NCBI GenBank assembly: GCA_002811645.1
Contig: PDIP01000057.1
Coordinates: 230,225 to 275,117 of the forward strand
Length of the DNA stretch: 44,893 nt
From: Corallochytrium limacisporum
Lineage: Eukaryota; Opisthokonta
Reading direction: 5' to 3'
Position 1 is the stretch's first letter; every line of letters begins with the position of its first letter. Made by a program: the position numbers and the translations under genes. Positions 29,609 to 40,204 of this stretch are shown here, piece by piece. A model generated the notes under the pieces. That model worked only from the letters and a program-made list of their open reading frames with translations. It had not been told where the DNA came from and searched no databases.

Positions 29609-30468
29609 GGGTGGGGGTGTTGTTGGGAGAGGGTGGGAGGGAGGAACCGGCTAGCGGACAATGTTTTTGCAGACGAGCTCTGGAACCCACGGTGAATGTG
29701 TGGCAAGGAGGTTGGTATCGCTGCTGTCATGTGGATGCAATGGCAGTACGCTTGCTGCTGGTGATGTGGTCACCGATTCGCCGAGATGATTCAGAGCGAG
29801 GAAACGCTGCTGCTGTGTGAAGGGTTTTTTTTTTTGCGTGTGTGTGTCCCGACTCATAATTTGCCACGGTATGGGGGGGGGTGAGAAGGAGGGGGACCAA
29901 GTGGTCCTCCGGTACATACTGTAAACAGTCAGCTTAGAAAGTGCCCCAAAAGTGTTTCGATCCAAACACCCGCACTACTTTCTAATGCATCCGAATGGCA
30001 GCGCAATTTTCAGGACCAGCATTTGCGAGACAACAATTTTTGGGGATGACGGTTCTAGTATTGAACGTATGAACATTGGGAGAGCCCCCAACAACTTTTA
30101 CCCACCGGAAGTAGTGGCAACGGTTTATGGGGCCCGCTGCTTGGGAAGAAAAAGCTCAAGAGTTTGGGGGGGGGTTCCAGTAGGGGAGCAAGCGGGGGAA
30201 AGGCCGGGTAGCCCCACACGTAGCAGTATTGCGAGTGCCTTTATCACTGGTCTGCAATACGCGTCGACGAAGAAACTAGATGAGGCATATCAACTCAAGT
30301 TGCCGCCAGTCGTGACCTTTCACGAGTGGATGCTGTGGCTGTTCGTGAGGTGGATATTGTTATTCTGATGTCTGCGAAAAGGTATTTCCGAAATTCCATT
30401 TCACGTGCACCCAGGACGAACGTCTGATTCTACTGGTTGCGTTCTAAATTAGACGGTACACAACAATC
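29609..30468. other. Intergenic region before the desaturase
   Basis: It is G-rich at its left edge, with a T-tract followed by a short (GT)n at about 29825-29847 and G9 runs at 29873-29881 and 30166-30174. An open frame over 29952-30368 has no ATG at its start and runs through a G tract, so it is not called. The desaturase promoter should lie in the last few hundred bases. Confidence 0.45.
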
Positions 30469-31770
30469 ATGGCACCTCTGCAATTTCAGGCTAAGGGCCT
30501 TACAAGGGCTGCCAGCCATTTCCTTCCCCACGAGGACGATGAAATTTTCAAGGAACTTGACTACTATCCCGGAAAGGGTATGCGGCCGCGGATTGAAAAG
30601 GCCCGTCCATACGAAATCAACTGGGTTGTTGCTAGCGTGCTACTGACCACCCCTGTGATTGCATTCTGGACCATCTTCACTCAACCCTTGCGATGGGAAA
30701 CCGGGGTTTGGGCATTCACCATGTATCTGCTGACAGGCCTCAGCATCACAGCTGGATATCATCGGGCCATGAGCCATCGCTCGTATAAATCGCACTGGAC
30801 TCTGGAACTCTTCTTTGCTCTCTTCGGTGTCGCTGCAATGGAAGGAAGTGCCCTGTGGTGGTGCCGCAACCACCGCAGTCATCACCGTTGGACTGATACT
30901 CCGAAAGATCCTTACAATGTAGGCAAGGGTTTTCTCTGGGCACACATTGGATGGATGCTGTTCCATCAGAAAGCTGAGGAGGTGGGTCCCTCCGACATTG
31001 CCGATCTGAAGCGCAGCCCCATCTTGCGTTTCCAGCACAAGTATTACGCGCCTCTGGTGCTGGTCATGGGTGTAATATTCCCAACTGTTGTTGCCGGTCT
31101 CGGTTGGGGTGACTGGACAGGAGGCTTCCTGTGGGCGTGTATTGTGCGCATGGTGTTTGTCCATCATGCTACTTTCTGTGTGAACTCTCTTGCTCATTAC
31201 CTCGGTGACAACACTTATAGTGACCACCAGACTGCTGTAGACAGCATCATCACTGCTTTGGTGACGTTCGGTGAGGGCTACCATAACTTCCACCATGAGT
31301 TCCCCCAGGATTACCGCAATGGTATCAAATGGTATCACTACGATCCGACAAAGTGGTTAATCAATGCGCTGGTCTACGTTGGCTTGGTGAAGGATTTGAA
31401 GTATGTGTCCGATGAAGCTATTAACACTGCAACTCTACAAGTCAAGGAAGGTCGCCTTCAGAATATCAAGGCTCAGATCTCCTACGGTGTTTTGCTCACG
31501 GACCTGCCACCTGTTACTCGGAAGGAATTCGAAAATCGCTGCCAGGAACACGGGGAAACCTTGGTTATCATTGACAAGAAGATCTATGACGTCGGTCCCT
31601 TCCTGGATCAGCATCCTGGCGGTCGCAAAACCCTGGAGGAGTATATTGGCCGTGACGTGACTGATTTGTTCCTTGGTGTCACTGGAGATCATGTCCACAG
31701 CGTAAGCGCAGAAAGTTTCCTGCCGCGTTTGGCCGTTGGTCAGATTGTGGACGAGCTGAAGCACGATTAG
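30469..31770 (+). CDS. OLE1: Acyl-CoA Delta-9 desaturase with C-terminal cytochrome b5 domain
   Basis: This 433-residue enzyme introduces the Delta-9 double bond into palmitoyl- and stearoyl-CoA in the ER membrane. The three di-iron histidine boxes are HRAMSH (98-103), HRSHH (135-139) and HNFHH (272-276). Hydrophobic pairs lie around 52-72, 82-96, 195-212 and 219-232. The C-terminal part (about 345-430) is a fused cytochrome b5 with the heme motif HPGG (382-385). This makes the enzyme self-sufficient for electron input, the layout of yeast Ole1; vertebrate SCD lacks the b5 domain. The ATG is in good context (CAATCATGG). Codon bias is toward highly expressed codons. A canonical AATAAA lies 20 nt after the stop. 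Confidence 0.96.
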   Translation: MAPLQFQAKGLTRAASHFLPHEDDEIFKELDYYPGKGMRPRIEKARPYEINWVVASVLLTTPVIAFWTIFTQPLRWETGVWAFTMYLLTGLSITAGYHRAMSHRSYKSHWTLELFFALFGVAAMEGSALWWCRNHRSHHRWTDTPKDPYNVGKGFLWAHIGWMLFHQKAEEVGPSDIADLKRSPILRFQHKYYAPLVLVMGVIFPTVVAGLGWGDWTGGFLWACIVRMVFVHHATFCVNSLAHYLGDNTYSDHQTAVDSIITALVTFGEGYHNFHHEFPQDYRNGIKWYHYDPTKWLINALVYVGLVKDLKYVSDEAINTATLQVKEGRLQNIKAQISYGVLLTDLPPVTRKEFENRCQEHGETLVIIDKKIYDVGPFLDQHPGGRKTLEEYIGRDVTDLFLGVTGDHVHSVSAESFLPRLAVGQIVDELKHD

Positions 31771-31789
31771 ATTTGAAATCATACATTGA

Positions 31790-31795
31790 AATAAA
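31790..31795 (+). terminator. Poly(A) signal AATAAA of the desaturase gene
   Basis: AATAAA lies 20 nt downstream of the desaturase stop codon, within the 91 nt that separate it from the convergent USE1 stop. Confidence 0.6.
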
Positions 31796-31861
31796 GAACC
31801 CGTTCGATTATCATAGACCGTCTTTTAAACATTAAGCAACGAGTGTTGACATGTCTCTCTA

Positions 31862-32656
31862 TTATGTAATGGAAATGATCATAATCATGAAGAAGAAGAC
31901 GCCTGTGATGGCCACAACCAGCAAAAGCATCCACCAGCTACCCGACCTTTCGATTTCTTTCCGCAGGCGATTGGCTTGCTTTCTTAGCCCGTCCATGTTT
32001 AGCATGGAAACATTTTCAGCCTTTTCAAGTGTTTTGATATCGTCCAGTACAATCTTTCCAGAAGTGATGGCATTTGCCTTCAGCGCCTGCACCATCTCGA
32101 TCATATCGCCAGCGATTGACTCTTGGGCTTTGCGGTGAAGGTCCATAGAATCTTCGACAGTAAGTTCTGCAGAAGAGTTTCTATTTTCTCTTCTTTGTAG
32201 CTGCATTCCTTCGTAGTCACCAAGCAACTCTCTCCGCATGCTGTTAAGAGCGTCTTGTCTGCCTTTCATTTCAAAAACTACAGCATCCGCGGCATTATCA
32301 TCCTCCCGGGAGACCACGGACTGTTCGTCCTCAGCTACATGCCGAACTCCGGAAGACTTCTGTCTCCCAAATATACGTACTGAGCTTTCTCTGCCAAGCA
32401 CGGAATCCATGGCCACTGCAGTGTTTTCTCGATCTGCCATTGATCGGGCATAGTTTGCCTTCCTTAAGAGTTCCGTCCATTCGTCCGGTTCAAAATAGGA
32501 GTCGATCCCATCCTCTTGCGCTTCTGCCACCCGCCGAGAGAGATAGTTCGTCAACTTAGCCACCCGCCATGAGTCGTGCTCTGAGAGCATTCGCCGTCCA
32601 GTGAGTATATCATGAACCCTTGAAACCAAAAGTCTAAGGCTCACGGCGCGATCCAT
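31862..32656 (-). CDS. USE1: USE1, ER-Golgi SNARE (Qc type)
   Basis: This is a 264-residue tail-anchored SNARE for retrograde Golgi-to-ER fusion. The N-terminal half (INxYF-like IDSYFEPDEWTELLRKANYA) is an ordinary USE1 helical region. The SNARE motif spans about 177-232 (ESIAGDMIEMVQALKANAIT, then KIVLDDIKTLEKAE). Aspartate occupies the central layer region, as in USE1 proteins. A single C-terminal transmembrane helix at about 241-262 (WWMLLLVVAITGVFFFMIMI) ends almost at the terminus, as required for tail anchoring. The gene is intronless; ATG at 32656. Confidence 0.88.
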   Translation of the reverse strand: MDRAVSLRLLVSRVHDILTGRRMLSEHDSWRVAKLTNYLSRRVAEAQEDGIDSYFEPDEWTELLRKANYARSMADRENTAVAMDSVLGRESSVRIFGRQKSSGVRHVAEDEQSVVSREDDNAADAVVFEMKGRQDALNSMRRELLGDYEGMQLQRRENRNSSAELTVEDSMDLHRKAQESIAGDMIEMVQALKANAITSGKIVLDDIKTLEKAENVSMLNMDGLRKQANRLRKEIERSGSWWMLLLVVAITGVFFFMIMIISIT

Positions 32657-35600
32657 GATACAAAGCTACTGGAATCCGTTCCAACACAACTGTCTGTTTC
32701 GTTGAGTCAATGACATATGTGAGCCTTGTTGGCAGGGCATCATTCCCAACACAGTTCAGAACAAGGAAGGACAGAGATATGTGTATACATGTAGAAGAGC
32801 GGTGTACATTGAAATACAAGGATCAGGGAAGTTTGCCCCTATGTGCATGCCAACAAAGTGCCACGGCCCGTGTTTGGGGGGGGGGATCGGGAAAGAATTG
32901 GAAGAGAGCGAAATATATTTTGAATCAATATGCCAAACTGCCCTATGCTAATAATTAGGTTATCAGGTAATAGAATCGCCAACAACCCGCGGATAGCCAT
33001 CCGGACGGTTTTAAAATATAGAAAGTGGTCGGCTTTAACCTTGCACTTCTTTGTGCTTTGCGGGCGTGTGTGCAATGTAGGCGTGCGCCTGCCTAGTCGC
33101 TGGTGCAAGGAATAGGTATCTTCCAACCCTTGGAGATTTCACATCTTGATCGCTTGAAAGCTATAGTCCCCGCGAACCGTCAGTTCCAAAACCACAAGCT
33201 AAACCTGTGGCTACTTGTAGGGATAGTTGAAGTTTTACTCTGCTGTGCCATTGGGCTCCAAAGAAACAGTCACAATGCTCATGGGGCAAGGTCACCCACC
33301 CTTCCGCAAATCATCCGTCGGACTTTCCAAGTCGCACCCATCTGGTACGCGGGTGGGACGCCTGTCCGGCCGAAGAAGTATAAACCTGTTTGAGACAGAA
33401 AGCATCCAGGAGCATGGATTCCGGCTTGAATGGCCTGAAAACAGAACTCATTATACAGTCCACACAGTATGGAAAAAGAGCAACACTTTTGGTATGCACA
33501 TGATTCTGGCGAACTGCAGATAAAGCGGATTTGCTGTGAAAACTGGTGTGACCTGGGCAGCAGCAAAGATAGTAAGGATCGAGATAAAGGGACGACTACT
33601 GTTCGGATCTATCAGACCTATTTATAGGGATCATACCCGGTCAAAAGTTGGTGGCGTCCAAATAACGTGAACGTAATGGTTGTGAATCTACTCGATCTTG
33701 AGTATATATGAGGATACATCTGTAAACTTCGCAGAAAAAGCGAGCAGTTGTGTTCGGACTTAACGCACAAACGGATCGATTCCTGTAGCGCCACCCGCAA
33801 GAAGTCACTGACGCCGGAGGATGTCTAACCCCTCAAACTCTATTTAGTTCTGGTCTATGCGTCATGTCACATAGCGGGACAATGAAGAAAGCTCGCTTAG
33901 CCGTCTAAGTATTCTTATTCGTACGTGGTCTGGGACAAGAAAGTGACAACTCGAGGTCTGTGTGAGGCGCATGCAGAGAGCAGTGTCTGTGTGCATTGAA
34001 TCCGGAGAACATCAGCCGCCTGCAGATACCACGGCAGCTATAGAGGGCACGGGGAAGGCCCGCCAGCGGTTTGGCTCTGCAGATGGGAATAGTAGGAGCT
34101 AAAAAGAGCCGCAGTTGTCGTCATTTTCAATCCATACGTACTTTTTAAGTGTGGACCTCCAAAAAAAAAAACCTAGGCACGAGCCTCTCTTTGAGACCTC
34201 TTCCAACCCTCCCCACCCCTGTCTTTCTCGTTCCGCCTCAGCCCCCCTCAGGTAGGTGTGATCTGATCTCAATCTTGAAGGGTGGTTGGGTAGTTTCTGC
34301 CCGCTCGCAGCCATTTGCACTACTTTTGTCCAAGCGTATTGACTCTATTTGTTCTCAGAGCGGTTTTCATCTATACATTATCTATCAAATGTCTCTCATT
34401 TTGCGAGTCGATGGTGTCGGGGGTGTGGTGCCGAAAAGGGCAAAACACAGAGAATAACTGCCGCTTGGGGGAAGCGGGGCAGTTTATACCGATGGGTGGG
34501 TCCTACAGGGGCGAGGAGCCTCCGAATGGGATCCGTGATTGGTGATCGCTGATTGGCCAAAATGCTGCTCCTTGCATACAGCTCCCTCACGCAGAAGTAG
34601 ACGGGTGAGCTTCACAGAACACGCGCGAAGGGTAGTACAATAAATTCGCATACTGCTATTTGCATGCCATAGGTTAAGTACAGCACAGTGTGATCTCCGT
34701 TCCCTACGGCTCAAGGTACGGTGCATTCGTCGAAGAACATCACAGGGACCACAGCTCAGCAAGAAACACGTTAGGGCGGCCGGGCTGGCGGACTGCGTAG
34801 CCCGTACCCGATTTCTGCAACTACTCCCCCTCCATCTGCATTATTCCAGTATGGAAAACCCATACCTACAAACAATAGTATGGATTCTCGTTCTCGAGTG
34901 CGGAGCACCTTTGTCTGACCGCACTTTTGCCCTCATCAGTTGGGTCACAACCTCGAGGGCCGGGGTCTGTCCACATTGGTATGTCGGTGGGTGGCTTGCA
35001 GCTATGACACGGTAGTGGTATTATGATAGTATGAGGTCCAAACTATCCTCTTGATCGTAGTTTTTCCATTCTGATGCGTCACCCCTTTGTTCCAGCGCGT
35101 TCGCGTGTGTAGCTTTGTTGCCGATAGTTTCGTCTGACGAGTACCAATTCGGCAGATGAGAGGAGGCGGAGCATCGGTGGTTAATGTATGCACATGTGGT
35201 CCACAGAGAAATGAAGGAAAAAAAATTTCGTCTCGGAGGAGTGTGTTTGGCTTGTCGACGACGAAGGAGGGAAGCCAGGCATGACAGTTTGGCAGAGTGC
35301 TGAACAATCACATGAATGAGCGGCGGCGACGAAAGGGCAAAACACGGTGAGCAGAAATCGGGAAGGGGGGAAAGGGGAAAAGGAAGGGTGGGTAGAGTGC
35401 AACCGCGGGGATGGTTGGATATGAGGTAGAATTGTACAGGTTTGTATTGTCCATGACGGTTCATCGAAATGTTCTGTGTATCTGGTACCTTCACCCGCTC
35501 ACGCAGACAGTCATTCAAATCCATGAGGAACGCACCGGCGTTGTTCCTGTGGTTTGAACTCGACCTCCTACTTAAGAAGTAGAATCGTTCACAATCACAC

Positions 35601-35668
35601 ATTCCCCCTGTTTTCCAGTACTGACGACAATTGTGCGCGAAGAAGAAGAGAACTGAATTGAGAATAAT
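32657..35668. other. 3 kb intergenic region, USE1 / SDR
   Basis: No gene was supported in this long divergent spacer. It contains a G10 run (32876-32885), an A-rich run near 34157 and several GA-rich purine stretches (around 35350-35395). Open frames are short or overlap the dehydrogenase on the opposite strand. Because this genome is otherwise compact, an undetected spliced or non-coding gene is possible. Confidence 0.4.
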
Positions 35669-36406
35669 ATGCCCAGTGGAATTATCACAGGAGGATCCTC
35701 TGGAGTTGGCCGTGCCATTGCTGAGAGTTTGGGTAAGCTCGCCTGCAATGTCTTTTTGATTGGTCGTTCTGAAGCAGGACTGAAGGAGACTGCATCCTTG
35801 GTGGCAAAGGCTGGTGGTAGTGCCGCATACGCGATTGCTGATGTTGGCAACGATGCCGACATGACACGTGCCATGGAGGCATACAAGGCTCAGTACGGTG
35901 AAGACATTGATTTTCTGGTGGCCAACGCGGGTACTACGACTCCACGGGCACCTATTGAGGAAATTGCCCTCGAAGCCTTTGACCAGGTCATGGCCACAAA
36001 CGTGCGGGGTGTAATGATATCTATACAGAAGGTGCTGCCCCGCATGAAAAAGCAAGACCGTGGCCACATTGTTATTATTGGCTCCATTATGGGACTACGT
36101 ACTATGCCCAATGCTTCTGCCTACTGCATGTCTAAGCATGCTCTGGAGGGTCTGCTGGGATGCACTCGCCACGAACTACAAGGTACTGGGGTCAAGTGCG
36201 GTATTATCAACCCAGCCGCCGTTGATACCCCCTGGTGGCATCGGGACCATTTTGGACCTAATTTCGAGAAGCCCAATGTTCCCATGCTGGCCCCTGAGTC
36301 TGTTGCCGATGCTGTGCTGTACCTGATGCAGCAACATGCCACTGCCAACGTCGAGCGCATTGTTTTGGAGCCAATGCAGCGTCCTATCAGCATTTCTTAC
36401 GGCTAA
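35669..36406 (+). CDS. Classical short-chain dehydrogenase/reductase
   Basis: This is a 245-residue soluble oxidoreductase with a complete classical SDR set: cofactor loop TGGSSGVG (7-14), NAG (86-88), N111, S139 and the catalytic Y152xxxK156 (in SAYCMSKHALEG). Arginine at the end of beta-2 (IGRSEAGL) suggests NADP(H) preference. The length equals a minimal single-domain SDR, with no targeting signal. The sequence after the active site (INPAAVDTPWWHRDHFG) is where substrate specificity lies and gives no clear clue. Physiological substrate unknown. It is convergent with the DNAJC7-like gene, with about 260 nt between stop codons. Confidence 0.92.
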   Translation: MPSGIITGGSSGVGRAIAESLGKLACNVFLIGRSEAGLKETASLVAKAGGSAAYAIADVGNDADMTRAMEAYKAQYGEDIDFLVANAGTTTPRAPIEEIALEAFDQVMATNVRGVMISIQKVLPRMKKQDRGHIVIIGSIMGLRTMPNASAYCMSKHALEGLLGCTRHELQGTGVKCGIINPAAVDTPWWHRDHFGPNFEKPNVPMLAPESVADAVLYLMQQHATANVERIVLEPMQRPISISYG

Positions 36407-36664
36407 GTCACCAATCTGTTATAGCGAAAACTGAAAAAGACATTTATGTGGAGTGACCAAATTAGTAGGTTAGCACACTTCTCATGTCCATCCATCATGA
36501 TTCACATTAATACATATTAGCATATAGCATATAAAAAGCAAATCCATGAACAACGAATATTGAATCTGGTGTACAGTGTGTTAATTTCGAGGGATGTCTA
36601 TGACGAGTCAGCGACTATTCTTTAACTACAATGACTTTCATCTAAATTTCATGATACAGGATGC

Positions 36665-38140
36665 TCAGAAGGCAAAGCGCATGCCATGGCCTCCCATACC
36701 ACCCATACCTCCCATGCCGCCCATGCCCTGCATCTGCATAAACATGGCCATCATATCCTCGTGAGACATGCCGCCAGGGCCCCCAAAGCCTCCCTCGTCT
36801 TCCAAGTCCGCACCAGCATCGTAGCGAGAGCGCTTGTGAGGGTCACTTAGGATTGAATAGGCCTCGTTAATGTCTTTGAACTTTACCTCCGCTTGCTCAC
36901 GCTTCTCATCGTCTCCACACTTGTCCGGATGGTGCACCAGAGCCATCTTACGGTAGGCTTTCTTAAGTGCGTACTCGTCAACGTGCTCCTCTACTCCCAG
37001 GATTTCGTAGTAATTTTTTCGCTTCGACTTTTTCAGCTCAATTTCCGCTTCCCGAATCTTGGCACGCCACTCGCGGTTGGCAGGGTCTTGGTCAGATAGT
37101 TGCTTATAATCCTGTACGGCTTCCTCAAACATTTTCAGCTTCATGTGGATCTGAGCCCTTCGTGCGTACGGTTTCACAAACTCCTTGTCACATTCAAGGG
37201 CATTCTTGACCTCTACAAGTGCATCCTCGTAACGGCTAAGCTGGAACAGGACAGTTGCAATGTTGTTGAAAATGCGCGCGGATTGATACAAGTCCGCCTG
37301 GTCGATGGTCAAGGCCTCCCGATATGCCACAAGAGCATCCTCCAGCTGTCCGTTGCGGAATAAATCGTTACCTTTTTCCTTCGCACTGGTGAGCCGCCTT
37401 GATTTCTTGAGCGCGTCACGTGCCAGCGTCAGATCTGGATCGAGGTTCAGTGCTGTGGTCAGGAACGTGGTGCCCTTATCCCGCATTCCCTGATATAATA
37501 ATGAAATACCTCGCAGTGCAATAGCATAGGAGTTGCGCTGATCCTTCCTGAGGATATCATGCAAGATAGAGTCCGCCTCCGGGAAGTCCCGCTTGCCCAG
37601 ATGTGCTTCGGCGATCGCACAAACAAATGCAGGGGAGTTTGGTGCATGGTCCTGAAGCTGTCTACTGAGCCTAATCACCTCGTCCCAGTTTCTAGCCTCC
37701 TTTGCCATAGATAATGCTTCCGCGTCCCTCATACACCGCCCAATGTTCCTGCTGATCTGTTCAAGTTCGGGGCCCGAAACACCACCCAAGTCAGTGGCCC
37801 GAGTAGCAAGTGCTCTGGCTGCACCAAAGTCTCCGAGCTTTAACTGGCATTTGCAGCCGCGAACGTAGGCCTTGCTGTATGTTGGATCCAAGGAGATGCA
37901 TGTCTGCACGTCGCTCACCGCTTCCTTCAATTGTCCTAACTCACAAAGGGCGGCAGCTCTGTTGTTGTAGATCTTGGCATCACTACCGTCCAGCTGAATT
38001 GCCTCTGTGTACTTTGCAGCGGCAGATCGGAAGTCCCTTTGCTTGAAGAATGTGTTTCCTTCCAAGCGTAAGCTCTCTGCAGTTGCTCCGTTCTCCATGG
38101 ACGGAGGTGGAGTGGGCTGGTCGACTTCCATAGCTAGCAT
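36665..38140 (-). CDS. DNAJC7: DNAJC7-like TPR and J-domain co-chaperone
   Basis: This is a co-chaperone that bridges HSP70 and HSP90. The model has 491 residues. Tandem TPR repeats run from about 18 to 360, for example AESLRLEGNTFFKQRDFRSA and NRAAALCELGQLKEAV. The J domain spans about 376-440 (NYYEILGVEEHVDEYALKKA with HPD at 404-406). It ends in a GM-repeat (MGGMGGMGGMGGHGM). Order and spacing follow human DNAJC7. The start is uncertain: ATGs at 38200, 38140 and 38131 are all in frame, and 38131 has the best context (GCTATGG). The TPRs begin shortly after, so the alternatives change only the tail. A second TPR-J gene diverges from the same intergenic region. Confidence 0.93.
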   Translation of the reverse strand: MLAMEVDQPTPPPSMENGATAESLRLEGNTFFKQRDFRSAAAKYTEAIQLDGSDAKIYNNRAAALCELGQLKEAVSDVQTCISLDPTYSKAYVRGCKCQLKLGDFGAARALATRATDLGGVSGPELEQISRNIGRCMRDAEALSMAKEARNWDEVIRLSRQLQDHAPNSPAFVCAIAEAHLGKRDFPEADSILHDILRKDQRNSYAIALRGISLLYQGMRDKGTTFLTTALNLDPDLTLARDALKKSRRLTSAKEKGNDLFRNGQLEDALVAYREALTIDQADLYQSARIFNNIATVLFQLSRYEDALVEVKNALECDKEFVKPYARRAQIHMKLKMFEEAVQDYKQLSDQDPANREWRAKIREAEIELKKSKRKNYYEILGVEEHVDEYALKKAYRKMALVHHPDKCGDDEKREQAEVKFKDINEAYSILSDPHKRSRYDAGADLEDEGGFGGPGGMSHEDMMAMFMQMQGMGGMGGMGGMGGHGMRFAF

Positions 38141-38929
38141 ACGAACTAATGAACACTTCTCTAATTTGTCATTACACGTACTTTCGGGGTTCAATGGCAT
38201 GCTCCAACGGGCTACATACTTACTGGGGATTTCTAAGTCACTGCACAAGTACCCTCACGCGGATGGGCTCCTCCGAAAACCTTCCGGAAGCAAAAGTTCC
38301 GGCCGTTAGTCCGGCAATGTGAGAAACCTTCCCTCCCTTCTCTTTGCCTTCTTCCGCCTGGTACTCGCAAGCGACTTCGGGAGGAGGCAGGGACTAATTT
38401 ATGTCGGTACTGTCACTATTGACAAGTGTTCTCCCAGGGTGCGAGCAAACGCGGACCCGGGGAGGCAACGGAAGGGACGCTGCGCGGTCCCATGTGACAG
38501 CAGTAGAGAGGGAGGGAGGAGTGAGCCCCAGGGTTTTTTTTTTTTTTTCTCCCTTTTGGGAGCGAGACGTGGCGGGGCGCGCGTCAGAAAGCGAAAGTGA
38601 GAAGAACGAGGGAGCAGCTTCAGATCTGTGGCAGCTTTTTTGCCGATCTTGCCACCGAGGAGCGAAACGTAGTGTCCCCTGATGTGGGGTTAGTGAGAGT
38701 AAGGCAACGCCATGATGGTTACATATGCGTTGATCACGTGGAAATGCGGTTTGTACTATGTTCTGGTACTTGATTCAAACTTCTTTTTAAGTTGGTACCT
38801 ATGTATATGTGTGGCTGCGCGGGGTCCGCGTAATGGGCAAACTTACATCATCATTATGTGTTGACTCTGAACCGGGAAGATCTGTTCGAGACACGACTCT
38901 CGACACAGACAACAGATCATAGAGAAATT
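38141..38929. other. Shared promoter region of two divergent TPR-J genes
   Basis: This holds both promoters. There is a palindromic TTCCGGAA at 38282-38289 with a further TTCC in register nearby, which resembles part of a heat-shock element, and a long T tract around 38535-38550. An upstream ATG TGT TGA mini-frame lies at 38856-38864 before the plus-strand gene. Confidence 0.4.
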
Positions 38930-40075
38930 ATGCACGCCCTGAGGAAGGCTCGTTCGGAAATGGACGATTTTATGGAGGTGGATGATGGCCCTGAAATCGA
39001 AGAACTCGACAAAGGGACGCAAGAGATGCCCTATGTCTTCACTGGAGCGCAACCTCATAGGGAGCCTCGGGTGGGAGAGTTCTACCGAAGTCCATCAGAG
39101 AATGTGCTCTTTACGTTCGGCTCGCCACAGCGATCGAAACCAAAGCAGAGGACAACCGAAATGGATGAGCTGGCGGTTCCACCAGCCAAACGGAGGAGGA
39201 TCCATGTGGTAGGACCTCGATCTCCAGACCAGAGTGAGCTGGAGATGCTCATCGATGCCAAGATGTGGGACAAGGCTACCGATCTCTGTACGAATCCCAA
39301 GCGTAGCTGCCGAAAATCATCATTCAATGCGCTATTTGCTGCCATGTACTCAACTGGAGCCTATGAGGAGTTGCTGGACACATTGGCGGACCATGCTGAC
39401 CAGTTCGACTTCATGATGTTCGCTAGCAGTTTGCCTGTGCTTTCATTCCCCAGTGATATGGGTGGTGCGATGACTGTTGATGACCTGGTGGCAGATAGTC
39501 ATCGCTTACGAGGCAATCGGGCATACATTGCTGGTGATATAGACACGGCTTTGGAGTGCTATGGAACGGGCCTGGCATCATCTGGACTCCAAAATGCGCT
39601 CATCCGGGCTCGTCTTCATCACAACCGTGCGGCATGCTATGAGAAGAGCGAAAGTCACGTTGACATCATATACGAATGCGACCTGGCTGTGGAACATATG
39701 CGGCAGTATGAGAAGGTATACCGTAAGCGAAGTCATGCAAACGAGGAGACTGGTCGGTTTGACCTCGCAATCAACGACCTCAGGATAGTGATTGAACTGT
39801 GCGCAGCTTCAAGCAAGGATTCGGCTGCGGACCAAAGAAAACTTGCAGATTTACTCAGAACAGAGTACCACTTGGACCAATGCCCGTGGGTTGTCTATGG
39901 ATTCTCCGCCCATAAGATGCCGGCACTCGGGGCCGTAAAGAAGGCGCATCGTCAACTGCTTCTACAATATCATCCTGATAAGTGGCCAACCGGTGATCCG
40001 CGACAGGTGATCGTCACGGACATTACCGTTCGACTGGGCAAATACTGGGAGAAGTGTAAAGAACAAATCCATTAA
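38930..40075 (+). CDS. TPR protein with a terminal J-like domain
   Basis: This is a 381-residue protein, starting at the first in-frame ATG. An acidic N-terminus (EMDDFMEVDDGPEIEELD) leads to a basic cluster with a likely nuclear signal (PPAKRRRIH). TPR-like helices follow from about 180 (LRGNRAYIAGDIDTALECYG, then ARLHHNRAACYEKSES). The last 50 residues hold a J-domain core, VKKAHRQLLLQYHPDKWP, with HPD at 348-350. The J domain is truncated or diverged: helix I is weak and no G/F region follows. The TPR-then-J order is that of DNAJC7, whose homologue is the divergent neighbour, so the two may be ancient duplicates. HSP70 stimulation is plausible but unproven. Confidence 0.8.
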   Translation: MHALRKARSEMDDFMEVDDGPEIEELDKGTQEMPYVFTGAQPHREPRVGEFYRSPSENVLFTFGSPQRSKPKQRTTEMDELAVPPAKRRRIHVVGPRSPDQSELEMLIDAKMWDKATDLCTNPKRSCRKSSFNALFAAMYSTGAYEELLDTLADHADQFDFMMFASSLPVLSFPSDMGGAMTVDDLVADSHRLRGNRAYIAGDIDTALECYGTGLASSGLQNALIRARLHHNRAACYEKSESHVDIIYECDLAVEHMRQYEKVYRKRSHANEETGRFDLAINDLRIVIELCAASSKDSAADQRKLADLLRTEYHLDQCPWVVYGFSAHKMPALGAVKKAHRQLLLQYHPDKWPTGDPRQVIVTDITVRLGKYWEKCKEQIH

Positions 40076-40204
40076 AGAAACTCATGTGAATACTGCACGC
40101 CAGGAAAACAAAGGATCTCTGCATATAGGTTTCATGGGGAAACAAATGTAATGAATTACGAAAAAAATGGATAAGACAGGTAGAAGCCAAATGCCGCATC
40201 GCAC

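Noticed and set aside
29952-30368. 138-codon frame before the desaturase
   Set aside because: It begins without ATG, runs through a G9 tract and shows no recognisable protein features.
35021-36067. 348-codon minus-strand frame opposite the short-chain dehydrogenase
   Set aside because: It is antisense to a well-supported SDR gene and has low-complexity, Cys/His-rich shadow composition.
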